Source: Agapanthus africanus (Eukaryota; Streptophyta; Magnoliopsida; Asparagales; Amaryllidaceae). From it: a stretch of 64,000 nt of DNA. The stretch spans positions 184,157,044 to 184,221,043 of the forward strand of contig CM057344.1 in assembly GCA_030015575.1 (NCBI GenBank), read 5' to 3'. A program made the position numbers and the translations under genes. The stretch's first letter is position 1. Every line of letters begins with the position of its first letter. Positions 48,365 to 58,935 of the stretch are shown here, in pieces. The notes beneath the pieces were generated by a model. The model was not told the DNA's origin and made no database searches. It saw only the letters and a list, made by a program, of their open reading frames with translations.

Positions 48365-48820
48365 AGAGCCTTACTCTTGCTTAAGAATTTTCAGAGCCTT
48401 GCTCTTGATTTTTTTTTTCCAAGAACTCCAGAGTTCATAACCATCGTAGGTAAATAAAATAAAATAAAATTAAATTAAAACTGATTATTAGAGCTTTGCT
48501 CTCCATAGATCCATGATCTAAAGAAAACCCATTTAGGGTTTCATTTAGCAGAGCTTTGCTCTAAAGAGGTCCAAAGAGAACTCAGGAGAATCCTGTTAGG
48601 GTTCCATTAATAGAGCTTTGCTCTATAAAAGATTTTTCTTATATCTTCTTAATTAATGGAGCTTTGCTCCTACCAAATTATATGGCACTTGAGAATATTA
48701 TTATTATTATATCCATTTTTTTTTCAGAGCGGAGCTCTCAATATTCTCAGGGAATTTTCCTCAAATTCTCCTCATAACTGATTTTGACTGGTGTCGCTCC
48801 TGTCTGCAGAGCATTGCTCT
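48365..48820. repeat. AGAGC-nnn-GCTCT hairpin array
   Basis: Eight units: 48365 (imperfect), 48393, 48490, 48550, 48612, 48658, 48726 and 48808. Loops vary (ctt, ttt, gga, att) while the stem stays. The unit at 48658 is GGAGC-ttt-GCTCC, a paired A-T to G-C change. The same unit occurs in the LTR U3 (48174-48186, 59154-59166). An extra GAACTC-ca-GAGTTC is at 48423. Confidence 0.88.
48450..48809 (+). other. Possible 5' UTR intron of antisense transcript
   Basis: The donor context CGTAG|GTAAAT, an AT-rich body and the acceptor TCCTGTCTGCAG|AGC fit a plant intron. If spliced, most AGAGC hairpins are intronic. Prediction only. Confidence 0.35.
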
Positions 48821-48892
48821 CAAGGAGTTTAACTTTTAACTTTCTGTATTTTCTTGTTTGTTAATATCCCTGTATTGTTTTCTTCATGTATT

Positions 48893-49399
48893 ATGGCGGT
48901 GCGTCTATACAGCTTGCACGAGTTCATCACTTATGAGGATATCCGTGTAGAGGGCCGTCAACAGAACCAGGAGTTTACGGACGCTCAATGTGCAGAGGTC
49001 ATGGATCGCCTGAATGCCAGCGGTGGCTGGCTGCTACCTCGTCGTTCGGCCTTTCTGAAAGTCGTGCTGGGGGCAATATGGAGAGCACTCCCAGGTCTTC
49101 ACGAGGCCTTACCACTCAATGCGCTAGATGATGCCGAAGACAAAGTGCATTCAGTATACCTGACGGGGCTGATTTCGAAGAAACGGCGAAACAACCTCGT
49201 TGACATCCTACATCAAATCTTTCAGCAGACGACGATCGTTGCTGCTTATCGAAGGCCGGAAGGGCTTGCCGATGATATCGACACCGAGGAGCGCGAGAGG
49301 CTGCGCATAAGAATAATTAGAAAGGCCAGAAGAACTTTGGACGGCCTTACTTTTGAATTCCTCAATCCCTGCCCCGGATCTGAAGTCATTCCATTGTAA
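48893..49399 (+). CDS. Antisense ORF of element D, 168 aa, unknown function
   Basis: An intact frame from ATG (48893) to TAA, on the strand opposite to gag, between the 3' LTR and the repeat arrays. A frame without ATG extends 13 codons further upstream. The protein starts MAVRLYSLHEFITYEDIRV and has basic clusters (SKKRRNN near residue 100; RLRIRIIRKARR near 145), alternating charged/hydrophobic stretches suggesting helices, no signal peptide and no obvious membrane segment. I recognise no domain. An upstream TATA-like box (48309) and a plausible 5' UTR intron suggest its own transcript. Some Tat-group retrotransposons carry antisense ORFs of unknown role near the 3' LTR, and this may be one. 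A captured host gene fragment is the alternative. An open frame of this length in an otherwise decayed window argues for recent constraint. Confidence 0.6.
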   Translation: MAVRLYSLHEFITYEDIRVEGRQQNQEFTDAQCAEVMDRLNASGGWLLPRRSAFLKVVLGAIWRALPGLHEALPLNALDDAEDKVHSVYLTGLISKKRRNNLVDILHQIFQQTTIVAAYRRPEGLADDIDTEERERLRIRIIRKARRTLDGLTFEFLNPCPGSEVIPL

Positions 49400-49701
49400 T
49401 AATATTTTCCTTTTACTGCTTTTCATAATTGTAAGAATTTTTGCCAATATGAATGGAAACTTTTTATTTCAGCTTCTCTTATTTCTCGTCCTGAGTTTTC
49501 TGCCTGTGCATAAATGAATGCGTCACGAACGCCAGATCAAATGTAGAACGGATATTCTTTGTCATCTTCTTTCTTTTAATGTCAGCAGGCTGTCTTAATA
49601 ACCATGGTTGATGGATGTCTAAAAAGAGTATTCCGACTTCCTCAGGAAGTAGCGATGGCTTAGGCCGCAGGTTCAGGTTTGCCGCCTAAGACTTTTCAAT
49701 T

Positions 49702-49875
49702 CTATGAGCCGTGAGGGTCTCATAGAGGCTTTTCTCCCTACGGATCGAGAGGATCTCATAGGTGGATTTTCTCCTTAGGAATCGTGAGGATTCCTAAGTG
49801 TGGTTTTCTCTTATAAGTCGTAGGGATCTTATAAGAGAATTTTCCCTCTTACGAGTCGAGAGGACTTGTAAGCGG
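49702..49875. repeat. Five-hairpin module, copy 1
   Basis: Five inverted repeats about 36 bp apart: CTATGAG..CTCATAG (49702), a weaker CCTA..TAGG (49738), CTTAGGAATC-gtgag-GATTCCTAAG (about 49773, perfect 10 bp), CTTATAAG..CTTATAAG (about 49809) and CTTACGAGTC-gagag-GACTTGTAAG (about 49850, one wobble). The loops share a TCGNNAGGA-like core and the spacers are T/C-rich. Confidence 0.85.
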
Positions 49876-50395
49876 TTGCTTCCCTCCTTGTCGAAGTTCG
49901 ACGTTGGAGAGTGAGACCCATGGATGGTATGCAAGAGACCGTTTTGGGCCAACTCGCAGGGTCCCAATGCTTAGGAAACAGGCTTCTTTTATGCCCACTG
50001 CCTAAGGCTTTATCTCACGAGTCGAGCCGCCTCGACAATTTTTCACAAGTCGAGACGAATCGAACATTTCTCGCAAGAACATCTTAACGTCGTATTTAAC
50101 CTCTGCTCTTTACGCCAGAAGCCCGTTAAGGTTGGTGGTACTTAGGGTTTTGGCCATCGTACCGTCGCATAAGCTGATATAGTCCTCGATAGGCAATTGT
50201 GCTGTTCGAGTAGCCCTGCGACTGCCGTGTCTCTGATCCTTTCGGGGGCTGGACAAGACGTCTTCAAGCAATCCTCCTTGGCAGTTTGACCGTCGGAAGA
50301 GCAAGCACTAGGAATTTGCCATGCCGCTTTTTACTTGAGGTTAGGCTCATTTTGGAGAGCCCCGATGAGTCATAACCACTCCGCGCTGGTGTGGG

Positions 50396-51090
50396 ATGAT
50401 CTCCGATAGTCTTTCGGGTTTTATATGAGTTGCTGTCAAGACCCTGAAGCTAGGAATTTGGCCTTTGCTTCGTTTGCTGGCATTGCGTCTGCTGTATCGA
50501 GACGAATGTTGCGGTGGGAACTAGGGATTTTGCCGTGGCTCAGTTTGTTTAATGACGTTGCGCCTGCTGTGTCGAGACGAACATTGGGGTGACATCTCGT
50601 CTGCTGTATCGAGACGAACGTCAAGGTGGTGACCACTCTGTGCTGATGCGAGATGATCTCCAATTGTCTTTCCGGTTTTATGTGAGTTACCGTAAAGACG
50701 TTGAAGCTAGGAATGTGGCCTTCGCTTCATTTGCTTTGTCATGTCTGAATCCCTGCTGGAGGAAGAACGCTGAGGTTGACATTTCGTCTACTGTATCGAG
50801 ACGAACGTCATGGAGGTGACCACTTCATGTGAGATGGTCTCCGATTGTCTTTCCGGTTTTATATGAGTTACCGTAAAGACGTTGAAGCTAGGAATTTGGC
50901 CTTCGCTTCGTTTTCTCTGGTGTGTCCAAATCCTGTTGGAGGAAGAACGCTGGGGTTGACATTTCGTCTGCTGTATCGAGACGAACGTCAAGGTGGTGAC
51001 CACTCTGTGCTGATGCGAGATGATCTCCAATTGTCTTTCCGGTTTTATGTGAGTTACCGTAAAGACGTTGAAGCTAGGAATGTGGCCTTC
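50396..51090. repeat. 184-bp tandem repeat in D 3' region
   Basis: GATGATCTCC followed by TTGTCTTTCCGGTTTTATRTGAG and GACGTTGAAGCTAGG recurs at about 50396, 50653, 50837 and 51021; the last two intervals are 184 bp and the first is longer. Each unit also has GTATCGAGACGAACGTCA. Both-strand ORFs here are periodic. Confidence 0.85.
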
Positions 51091-51310
51091 GCTTCATTTG
51101 TTGACATCGTGTCTGTAATATTGCGACAAATGTCGAGATGGTCTCTAGGTTATCTATGAACCGTCGAGATTTGGCTTCGCTTTCTGGTGGAGCCTGTTGG
51201 GAAGGTATTGTTCCCTTTTTATCTGTGCCCCTGGATTGTATACAGGGATCGATGTGATTTCACCTGTAGGGCAAAAAATTTCATTCTTTCATTTTTTTTA
51301 TTCTTTCCGC

Positions 51311-51525
51311 GATGCTCTATCATTTCAGCTTTTATATCGCGAAGGTCGCGATTGCCCAATCATTTCGGCTATTTTTCGCGGTGCCCAATCATTTCGGCTA
51401 TTTATTTTATTTTTACTCGCTTCTTTTTATTGCGAGTTGCCCAATCATTTCGGCTATTTTTCATGCATACATTTTTACTTGCTGATTTTGTTTGCAAGCT
51501 GCCCCATCATTTCGGCTATTTCGTA
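51311..51525. repeat. CCCAATCATTTCGGCTATTT array
   Basis: Five copies of this 20-mer or close variants at about 51316, 51356, 51385, 51447 and 51502, with variable spacers (29-62 bp), several flanked by short inverted pieces such as TCGCGA. Confidence 0.8.
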
Positions 51526-51528
51526 TGC

Positions 51529-51531
51529 ATA

Positions 51532-51554
<23 letters not shown>
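51529..51554. repeat. (AT)n microsatellite
   Basis: About 13 AT units followed by a T-tract. Confidence 0.9.
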
Positions 51555-51562
<8 letters not shown>

Positions 51563-51581
51563 TTGCGAGTAGGGGATTTGG

Positions 51582-51905
51582 GATCTGATTCCAATCTTGG
51601 CATCAGCATCGCTGCGACTGGGATATTGCCAGGAGCGAATCATCATCTGCCATGAAAGGACTTGGAATTTGATACCGATTTAGGCATCAGCATCGCTGCA
51701 ACTGGGATATTGCCAGGAGCGAATCATCATCTGCCATGAAAGGACTTGGAATTTGATACCGATTTAGGCATCAGCATCGCTGCAACTGGAATATTGCCAG
51801 GAGCGAATCATCATCTGCCATGAAAGGAATTGGAATTTGATACCGATTTAGGCATCAGTATCGCTACAACTGGAATATTGCCAGGAGCGAATCATCATTT
51901 GCCTC
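51582..51905. repeat. 84-bp tandem repeat, four copies
   Basis: GGCATCAGCATCGCTGC-like words at 51599, 51683, 51767 and 51851, exactly 84 bp apart and nearly identical between units, so recently amplified. Confidence 0.95.
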
Positions 51906-51962
51906 TGTCGATCCCGAACAAAGGTGGCTTAGTAAACAGGGTTAGGATCCTGTCGACTAAGG

Positions 51963-52142
51963 CTTCTGACTTCATGAGCCGTAAGGGTCTCACAAAGGTA
52001 TTTCTCCCTACGAGTCGTGAGGATCTCGCAGGTGCGTTTTCTCTTTAGGAATCGTGAGGATTCCTAAATGTATGTTCTCTTATAAGTCGTAAGGATCTTA
52101 CAAGAGTGTTATCTCCTTATGAGTTGAGAGGACTCACAAGGG
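51963..52142. repeat. Five-hairpin module, copy 2
   Basis: Same order as copy 1. The third hairpin is TTTAGGAATC-gtgag-GATTCCTAAA, where the outer C-G pair of copy 1 has become T-A on both arms. Confidence 0.85.
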
Positions 52143-52318
52143 TTGTTTGCTGTACAAGCATATCCCTAGTCACGGATGGGACTTTGTTAGGGAAATATTT
52201 ATTCGTGCCCGTGGATTGTATACAAGGGTCATTATGAGCCGCTTGTAGGGCAATATCGAAGGTTGTGGGGGCTGCTTAAGAACAGGTTAAGGTTTCTGCA
52301 ACTTAAGACTTTCAAATC

Positions 52319-52492
52319 TTATGAGCCGTAAGGGTCCCACAAGAGAGTTCTCCTTACGAGTCGTGAGGATCTCCCAAGTGTATTTTCTCCTTCGGAATCG
52401 TGGGGATCCCTAAGTGTGTTGTTCCTTTGTGAGTCGTAAGGATCTCACACAGGTGGTTTCTCCTTACAGGATCGAGAGGACCCTATAAGTGT
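52319..52492. repeat. Five-hairpin module, copy 3
   Basis: Same order, more diverged; fourth hairpin TGTGAG..CTCACA, third with mismatches (CTTCGGAATC..GATCCCTAAG). Confidence 0.8.
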
Positions 52493-52498
52493 TTCTTA

Positions 52499-52790
52499 AC
52501 GAGGTTGTGCCCTTTCAGGTTTTCACAAACACTCGCCGGTAGCCCTGCTGTTTTTACTCACGGAGACCTTTCGGGTTTTCATCCGTGCCCATTTTGCTTA
52601 TGGACATACCTTTTTTTTTATTCTTTTTTTTTTCTCTTTTCTTTTCTTTTTCTTCTTCTTCTTTTTTTTTTCTAAACGAGGTCGCGCCCTTTCGGGTTTT
52701 CACGAACACTCGCCGGTAGCCCTGCTGTTTTTACTCACGGAGCCCCTTCGGGTTTTCATCCGTGCCCATTTTGCTTGTGGACATACCGTT
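52499..52790. repeat. Direct repeat pair, about 177 bp apart
   Basis: AACGAGGTYGYGCCCTTTCR through GGACATACC occurs at about 52499-52610 and 52676-52787, separated by a poly-T/C tract. Confidence 0.85.
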
Positions 52791-52844
52791 ATTTTATTTT
52801 ATTTTTTGGCACGTCAGCCTGAAGATGCTGCGGGTTGGGAGTAG

Positions 52845-52978
52845 TTTAACGACGTTTCGGTCATTTGCAAGTTTTAGGACATTGCGGTCCACCGTTAGTT
52901 TAAGGACGTTTCGGTCCGTTGTTAGTTTAAGGACGTTTCGGTCCGTTATCCAGTTTTAGGACGTAGTGGTCCGTTAGG
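52845..52978. repeat. GGACGTTTCGGTCC array next to gag end
   Basis: Five diverged units of about 27 bp matching the D LTR array (46676, 57601). The gag frame ends inside it at 52974. Confidence 0.8.
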
Positions 52979-55900
52979 CTTTTTCTATGAATGAGCATGA
53001 TGCCCCCGGCGTGTCCATATTTTTCGGAGCATGCGGTTGTGGCGGGTTCATCTTCCAAATTTCGGACAACGCGAACTTGCCCTGTTGGTATTGGTCTTCA
53101 ACCCAGTTCTTGAAGACGTAGCAATCCTCGATCAGATGACCTACCGTTTGGTGGTAAGGGCAATAATTAGGATTATTAATATCGCCTGGCCGCAACGGAC
53201 GTTTTGGACTCGGCAGATTGATGAGTCTGTCACACACTGCCAACTCGAACAGTCCCCTTGTTTTATCTTGCGGAAACGAGTAAGGACGTTTCAACTTTTC
53301 CTGGAGGGGTTGCCGCTTGTTGCTTTGGAGAGCAACCGGCCTAGGGTCACCTGATTGTTGTTGAGTGCTGGCGACGAGGGCCGTTTTTCTTTTTCCTTTA
53401 TCCTTTTTGTTCGATCCTTTGTTTACGGGGCCGAGATTTTTTCCGAGTAGCATGCGACTGCACGGCTGAACGTTCTCGCAGCTTCTCAATTCCTTTATTT
53501 TTGAAATAGATTCCCCGAGGGAAGAGTTGGGGCTAGCTTCTTCGTCAAAGTCGCTTCCAAAGGTGATAATTTATGATCCCTTGAAGTCGGCTATATGACA
53601 GTCAGCGGCGGCTCTTTTGCGCTCATCTATCGCATTTTTCCGATGTCCACAAGCTTCGCACTTTGTCCTGTCGAAGTGTCGCTTTTGAGCGACATACCCT
53701 TGCCACCAACAGTTAAAGGATTCGCAGTCCTCGGTAGGATGTATGATCTTCTGATGATATAAACAGAAGTTAAGGTGCATCTCTACCACAGAGAAAGAAT
53801 TTTCTTCAGAGGGTGGTAGCTTCATTCCTACTGATAGAGCTTTGGCGAACCGTTTCCTCGTCTTGAATTTGTTTTTACCCGCAGTGTATGGCTTTTGATT
53901 TGACGGGAATACCTTGGTTCTTTCCAGTATGGCCATTTCATGCTCTTGATTGGCTTTTGCTTTCAGACGAATTTCATTTAGGAAGGCATCGATCAACTTG
54001 TCTGACGGTCGCGGAATTTCTGTTTCAGGGTCCGCCATTGATTTCTCAGCGCAAGGAGCCTCCTCATCATCCGTCAGTGAATGAGAAATCACATGACAAG
54101 TCGCTACGTAGTCTTCGGATTCATCCGATAAGTTTTTTCCATCGTTTTCATCCTCGACGAAAGAACAAGTTGCCCCCGGCGTGTCCGTCTTCTTTGGAGA
54201 GTGCGGCTGTGGGGGGTTTACCTTCCAGCTTTCAGACAGTGCGAACTTGCCTTGCAGGTATTGATCCTCGATCCATCCCTTAAAGATGAAACAATCCTCA
54301 ATCGGGTGACTTACCGTTTGGTGGTAAGGGCAATAATTGGGATTATTAAGATCGCCTGGCTGCGACAGACGCTTTGGACTCGGCAGATTGATGAGTCTGT
54401 TACGCACTGCTAGCTCAAACAGTCTTCTCGTTTTATTCTGAGGAAACGAGTAATGACGTCCTAGCCTCTCTTCGAGGGATGGGCGTGGACGCACGTTGTT
54501 TTGGCGAGCGACCGGCCTTGAGTTGCTCGACTGTTGCTGAGCGTTGGCAACGATGATCGCTTTTCCTTTCTCATTTCGGGGATCGGGTCTTGGAGGAGAC
54601 AGTCTATGGCCCATCTGGTCCATTTGGGCTAATTTGTCGATCAAGGCATGGAAGGTGGTCGGCCTGAAGAACATCATGAATTGCGAGATGGTCGCCTGCG
54701 GATCGAGAGTGCCCACAAACATGCCTACCGCAGGTGCCTCTTCTATGCGTTGTTCGCATTTCGACCATAGGTTTCGCCATCGTGTTGCGTATTGGACCCA
54801 CGTTTCGCCTGGCCTTATCCTGGCATTTATCAGTGCTGTTATCGGGGTGCGTTCACTAGCACTCGCGAATCTTTATGTAAACAGCAGTTCCATCTCTGCA
54901 AATGTTTTGACAGAGTCGTTAAGTAGCTCCGAATACCATTCAAAGGCTGTTTCTGCTAAGCTGCCGACGAATTGACGTAGCAACAATTTGTCATCGCCTC
55001 CAGTATTGCCGCATAAGGCCTTGAATTGAGCGACATGCTGATGCGGATTCCCTGTCCCTTTATATACGTGGAATTTAGGGATCGTATATCCTGGCGGGTA
55101 ACTGATTTGGTCATACCAGCCCGGATACGGTCGTCCGGTTCTAACAATTTGCCCAGCCGCTTCATTCGCCTGATGAACCCGGATCTGCTGAGCTATATAT
55201 TCGTCTAGGTCAACTTTGGAGATTGCCTCCTCCTTGGCTGTTGACAGAGCCGACGGATGATTTGACGTTTCTCCCCTGTCGTCTTCAAGGACGATCGGAG
55301 GATCTTCAGTAGGAGGGTCCGGCTGTAACATCATCCCTACCATATCTTGGAAGAGGAGCGCCATCTGTTTTATGTTAGCCGCTTGCTCTGCAGCTTCTTT
55401 GTCCCTCTTTTCGAGGACTCTGCGTAAAAAGTCAGCGTCGGTTTCTTGTTCTTGACGCTCATCCGAAGACATTTCAGAGCTTTCTTTTGGCTCAGTGAGT
55501 GCAGCCATTGTAGTCATCATTTCCTGAAGCTTTTGTTGTTGCTCCTGGGCTTTCATCGTAGATCGGGTGAGCGGTCGGTGGCCCGTAGAAGTGCGGCTTT
55601 CATCCTTTCCAGAAGTCAAATAAACAGTGTGCACCACCATGCCCCCAGACTTGGGGCGTTTGTGTTCAACGCTTTTATGCTTCGCCATGTTCACAGGGGC
55701 TTTTTGTGGCCTCCTTTTTTGAGTGATTGGAGTTAAGGGAGCCGTTATAGTGGGCACCCAAGTAGCTCTTGCTTTTTGTGGTTTGACAGAGTAATCCTTC
55801 CCCTGCCGAACCTTCATCTTTTTCTGTCGTCGGAGGCAGTCTTGATCGATCACCGACTCTTGGACCTGTCGCCAGACTTTGTAAATTTTAGAGGACAGCC

Positions 55901-56663
55901 GCTGAGGGGGCTGCTCTAACTTCTTCTCTGGAGTATTTTCCACAGGTGAAGGAGTTCGTTTCAACATCGCAGTAGGAGAGTTTCTGCGCACCTTGTTGAG
56001 TAGTTCAAAGCTGTTCTTGGTTGGAACAGCAGCATCGATCCTCACCATCGGAGCCGACGGAGTTATTCCAGAGGGGGAGTTGCCCCCAGCCTTCCTTACT
56101 CGACGCCAGTGGCGACGTCGGGCATGTCGTGCTGATGGAGTTGTTTCCACTATAGAGGTGACCTCCTCATGCCCCCTGTGTTGGTCAGAATATACTGGTA
56201 CCATCTTTTTAAAGATCGACGTCCGTTGAATGGGGATGGCCAACTTGTCAGAAGCGGACTTCTGAACATGGGGAGCAACCTTGGTGATTTTGCCAGGAAC
56301 GGGAATTGGAATGGCTATCTGCTTCGGGATAACGCCTTCTGGTATGGCAGGCTTCTTCATGAGCCTGTTAGAGCTCTGTCCTAGTCCGTTAAAAACTGAA
56401 GCAGTGGAGTTGGACGACCCGTTGAGAGGGGCCAAGGCAGTAGCAAGCCAATCGAAGACCGACTTCTTTGGAGCTTCTTGCGATGCCATTAGGGCATTGA
56501 AGCTCATTGGTGGGAGCAGGGTCCCGAAGAATAGTCCAGCGGTGGCTTGAGTTACCTGTTCCACTGGCATTTTGAAAAGGGAGGCCGCTTGGGGCCCATA
56601 AGTTACTCCTCCAGCAAAGACGGAGCAAGAGTTGCAGTTGCAGGTAATGCAGTTTGAAGCCAT
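52974..56663 (-). pseudogene. Element D gag, single frame with two TAA stops
   Basis: One minus-strand frame runs from ATG at 56663 to a stop at 52974, 1230 codons, broken only by TAA at 54873-54875 (codon 597) and 53571-53573 (codon 1031). The N-terminus has a Cys cluster (CITCNCNSC). A Retrotrans_gag-type core lies around codons 535-690: 'YKGTGNPHQHVAQFKALCG', then after the first stop 'RPGETWVQYATRWRNLW', the RPGES..Y..RF-like motif of gypsy gag. Knuckle-like C-x2-H-x5-H-x4-C motifs sit near codons 780 (CPYHQTVSHPIEDC), 964 (CLYHQKIIHPTEDC) and 1165 (CPYHQTVGHLIEDC). The third lies in a duplicate of the 730-830 segment (shared RLINLPSPKR..PGD.NNPNYC). No protease or pol follows. The gag identification is firm; the ancestral end is uncertain, because the frame past the second stop may be a later duplication. 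Confidence 0.82.
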
Positions 56664-56789
56664 TGATCTTCTGTTTTCTGCACGGAGCAAGACACCAAAT
56701 CTTAGTACCTCGAATCCACAGGCAACCACAACAAACCGCGATTCGTTCGCGAACACGACACACGAAGTGTGGAGTGGAAAGAGGAAAAG

Positions 56790-56812
56790 GTCCCACCGGG
56801 CGTGCCAGAATC
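56790..56812 (-). other. Primer-binding region of D
   Basis: On the minus strand the LTR end GGGGAACA is followed by GATTCTGGCACGCCCGG, then TGGGACC. This looks like the tRNA-complementary region after gypsy/Tat LTRs; the tRNA was not determined. Confidence 0.65.
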
Positions 56813-57954
56813 TGTTCCCCTCCGAATGGCGGCCTGGGCGTTAGGACGTCTGTGCCTGAGATTCGGGGAAGATGCTATTTGGTTTTATCCGTCTACCTCT
56901 CCGAAGATGCCAAGTTGATTTATGGCACCGTGTATCGAAGATTTAGACGGATGCGGCCGATGTAGCAGACTTTGTCAGATTCCCCCTCGCTTGAGGGTTT
57001 TTTGATTGTGGGGATGCTCTTCCCTACAGGTGTAAGCCCCTGCAGTTAATTACGCTACCGCATCGCGGTAACAACTTTCTCCTTCTCCAGAATTTCACTT
57101 CGTGCCGTGTGTGTTCATTTTGTTTGTGGTTGCCCGTGGATTGTATACGGAGACTGAGTAATGCCGTCGCCCGTAGGACGTGGATTAGTCCAAATCCGTA
57201 TTTACTTAGATTTGGGTTTGGTGTTTTTAGTTTAAGGATGCATTAGTCGCGTTGCGGCTAAGATCAACTTAAACGTTCGTCAAGGATACGCTAGTCCGGT
57301 TTTAGACTAAGATCAACTCAACGTAGTGATTAATTTAATGTATGGCCATCGGGACTCGTCACCTCTCTGACGTCGTTGAAGGATTACAACGACATGTATC
57401 AAAGGAGCTCGGAGATGTACCCTCGAACCAGAGTTGATTGGGAGTTTTATAATCCATTTGAATATTTAAGGATACGTTAGCCGTGTTTGGGGCTAAGATC
57501 AACTTAAACGTTTGTTAAGGATACGTTATCCAGTTTGAGACTAAGATCAACTTAACGGGACCGTTTAGATCCGACAAAAAAGCATTTGGGCTCTATTGTG
57601 CCAGTTTAGGGACGTGGTGGTCCGATATTAGTTTAGGGACGTGGTGGTCCGATATTAGTTTAGGGACGTTTCGGTCCGATATTAGTTTAAGGACGTTTCG
57701 GTCCATTATTAGTTTATGGACGTTTCGGTCCATTATTGGGTGTGTGGCCGTTGGGACCCGTCACCTCTTTGACGTCGTTGAGGAATTACAACGATGGATG
57801 TCAAAGGAGTTCGGAGATGTACCCTCGAACCGGATATAGATTGATTTAGGAGAGCCATTTTGCTCAGCCAATTTAATTTAAGGACTTATGGCCACGATTG
57901 GGCTAAGTCCAGTAAAAAAAATGTCCAACATTGCTTTTGCATTTCATTTTATTT

Positions 57955-58625
57955 TTTTATTTGGGCTTTGCCCAGAAAAGATGCAGGGCATCAATTTGTT
58001 TTGAGCTCTGTTCTTTATGAATGATGCAGAGCATCAATTTTGTTTGGGCTCAGCCCTTTTGTTGCTTTGCAATTTATTTTGGCCTGCTAGGCCTTTTTGA
58101 TTTGGGCCTGGCCCTTCAAGTAATGCATTGCATTTGTGCAAAGCACCAAGAATCTTTTAGATTCAAGGGAAGGAGTGCATAGCACTTTTTAAATTTCTTG
58201 ATCTAAATTTAGATCAAAGAGAAGAAGAAAAATCTTTTCTTTCTTTCTATCTCAGAGAACCAGAGGTTCTCTAGCAAGTGCAAGGCACTATTTTTTTTAT
58301 TATTTTTATTTATTTATTTATTTATTGAAGATCACTGATTTTGTCTTTTAGATCAATGATCTATTCCTAAGAGAATTTTCTCTTATTTCAAAGGTTTTTA
58401 CCTTCTTCTTTGTGTTCTCAAGAAGTTCTCTTCTTCTTTTTTTTTTTAATCCCAATTGTCTCTCTCCTTGAAATGGGATCTGGGGTCCTTTTTATAGTGC
58501 TCAAAAATCAGTTAAATTTGTTAAAAAGATCTTTTCTGAGTGATTTGGGGAATTTTCCCTACCGTCGGATCTTTGATCCAAAGGCCCCTGTTTTACAGAA
58601 GAAATCTTCTTGTTTAAACAAGAAC
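57955..58625. repeat. Short-hairpin array in D LTR leader (right LTR)
   Basis: Right-LTR counterpart of 47028-47671. It keeps nearly all hairpins and adds GGGCT-tt-GCCC (57963). AGTGC-aga-GCACT has become AGTGC-ata-GCACT, a loop-only change. Confidence 0.9.
58487..58497 (-). promoter_or_regulatory. TATA box of D 5' LTR
   Basis: Minus-strand CTATAAAAAGG. Upstream (rightward) are CCAATCAGA boxes near 58969-58977, 59101-59108 and 59165-59172 and the G-box array. The predicted RNA start is near 58455. Confidence 0.7.
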
Positions 58626-58676
58626 AGAAAAATATCTTTAAATCTTCACTCTGTTGTTGCGCAACTCACCAGCGTG

Positions 58677-58935
58677 TGACACGTGTCACGCAGTGAGGCA
58701 CTTGCGCAACAGCGCTTGCGCAACTGCGCAGACACGTGTCGCGCAGTGAGGCACTTGTCGCGCAGTGAGGCACTTGCGCGACTGCGCAGACACGTGTCGC
58801 GTAGTGAGGCACTTGCGCAACAGCGCTTGCGCGACTGCGCAGACACGTGTCGCGCAGCGGTGCGCTTGCGCGACTGCGCACTTGTGCGTGCGCAACTGCG
58901 CAGACACGTGTCGCGCTGCCGTGTGCTTGCGCAGT
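58677..58935. repeat. G-box / TGCGCA array in D U3 (right)
   Basis: Five ACACGTGT-centred units about 50-60 bp apart (near 58680, 58733, 58790, 58844 and 58903), upstream of the LTR TATA box. Unit number and order differ from the left LTR, showing expansion since insertion. Confidence 0.85.

Noticed and set aside
51187-51655. Overlapping 133- and 152-codon frames with many Phe, Ile and Tyr
   Set aside because: They run through the CATTTCGGCT array and the AT microsatellite; low-complexity artefact rather than a membrane protein.
53888-54283. 131-codon plus-strand ORF
   Set aside because: It lies entirely antisense within gag; the gag frame has the recognisable domain and knuckles.
58677-58935. 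CRISPR-like look of the ACACGTGT array
   Set aside because: Spacers are part of the same repeat unit, unit length varies, and the context is a plant LTR.
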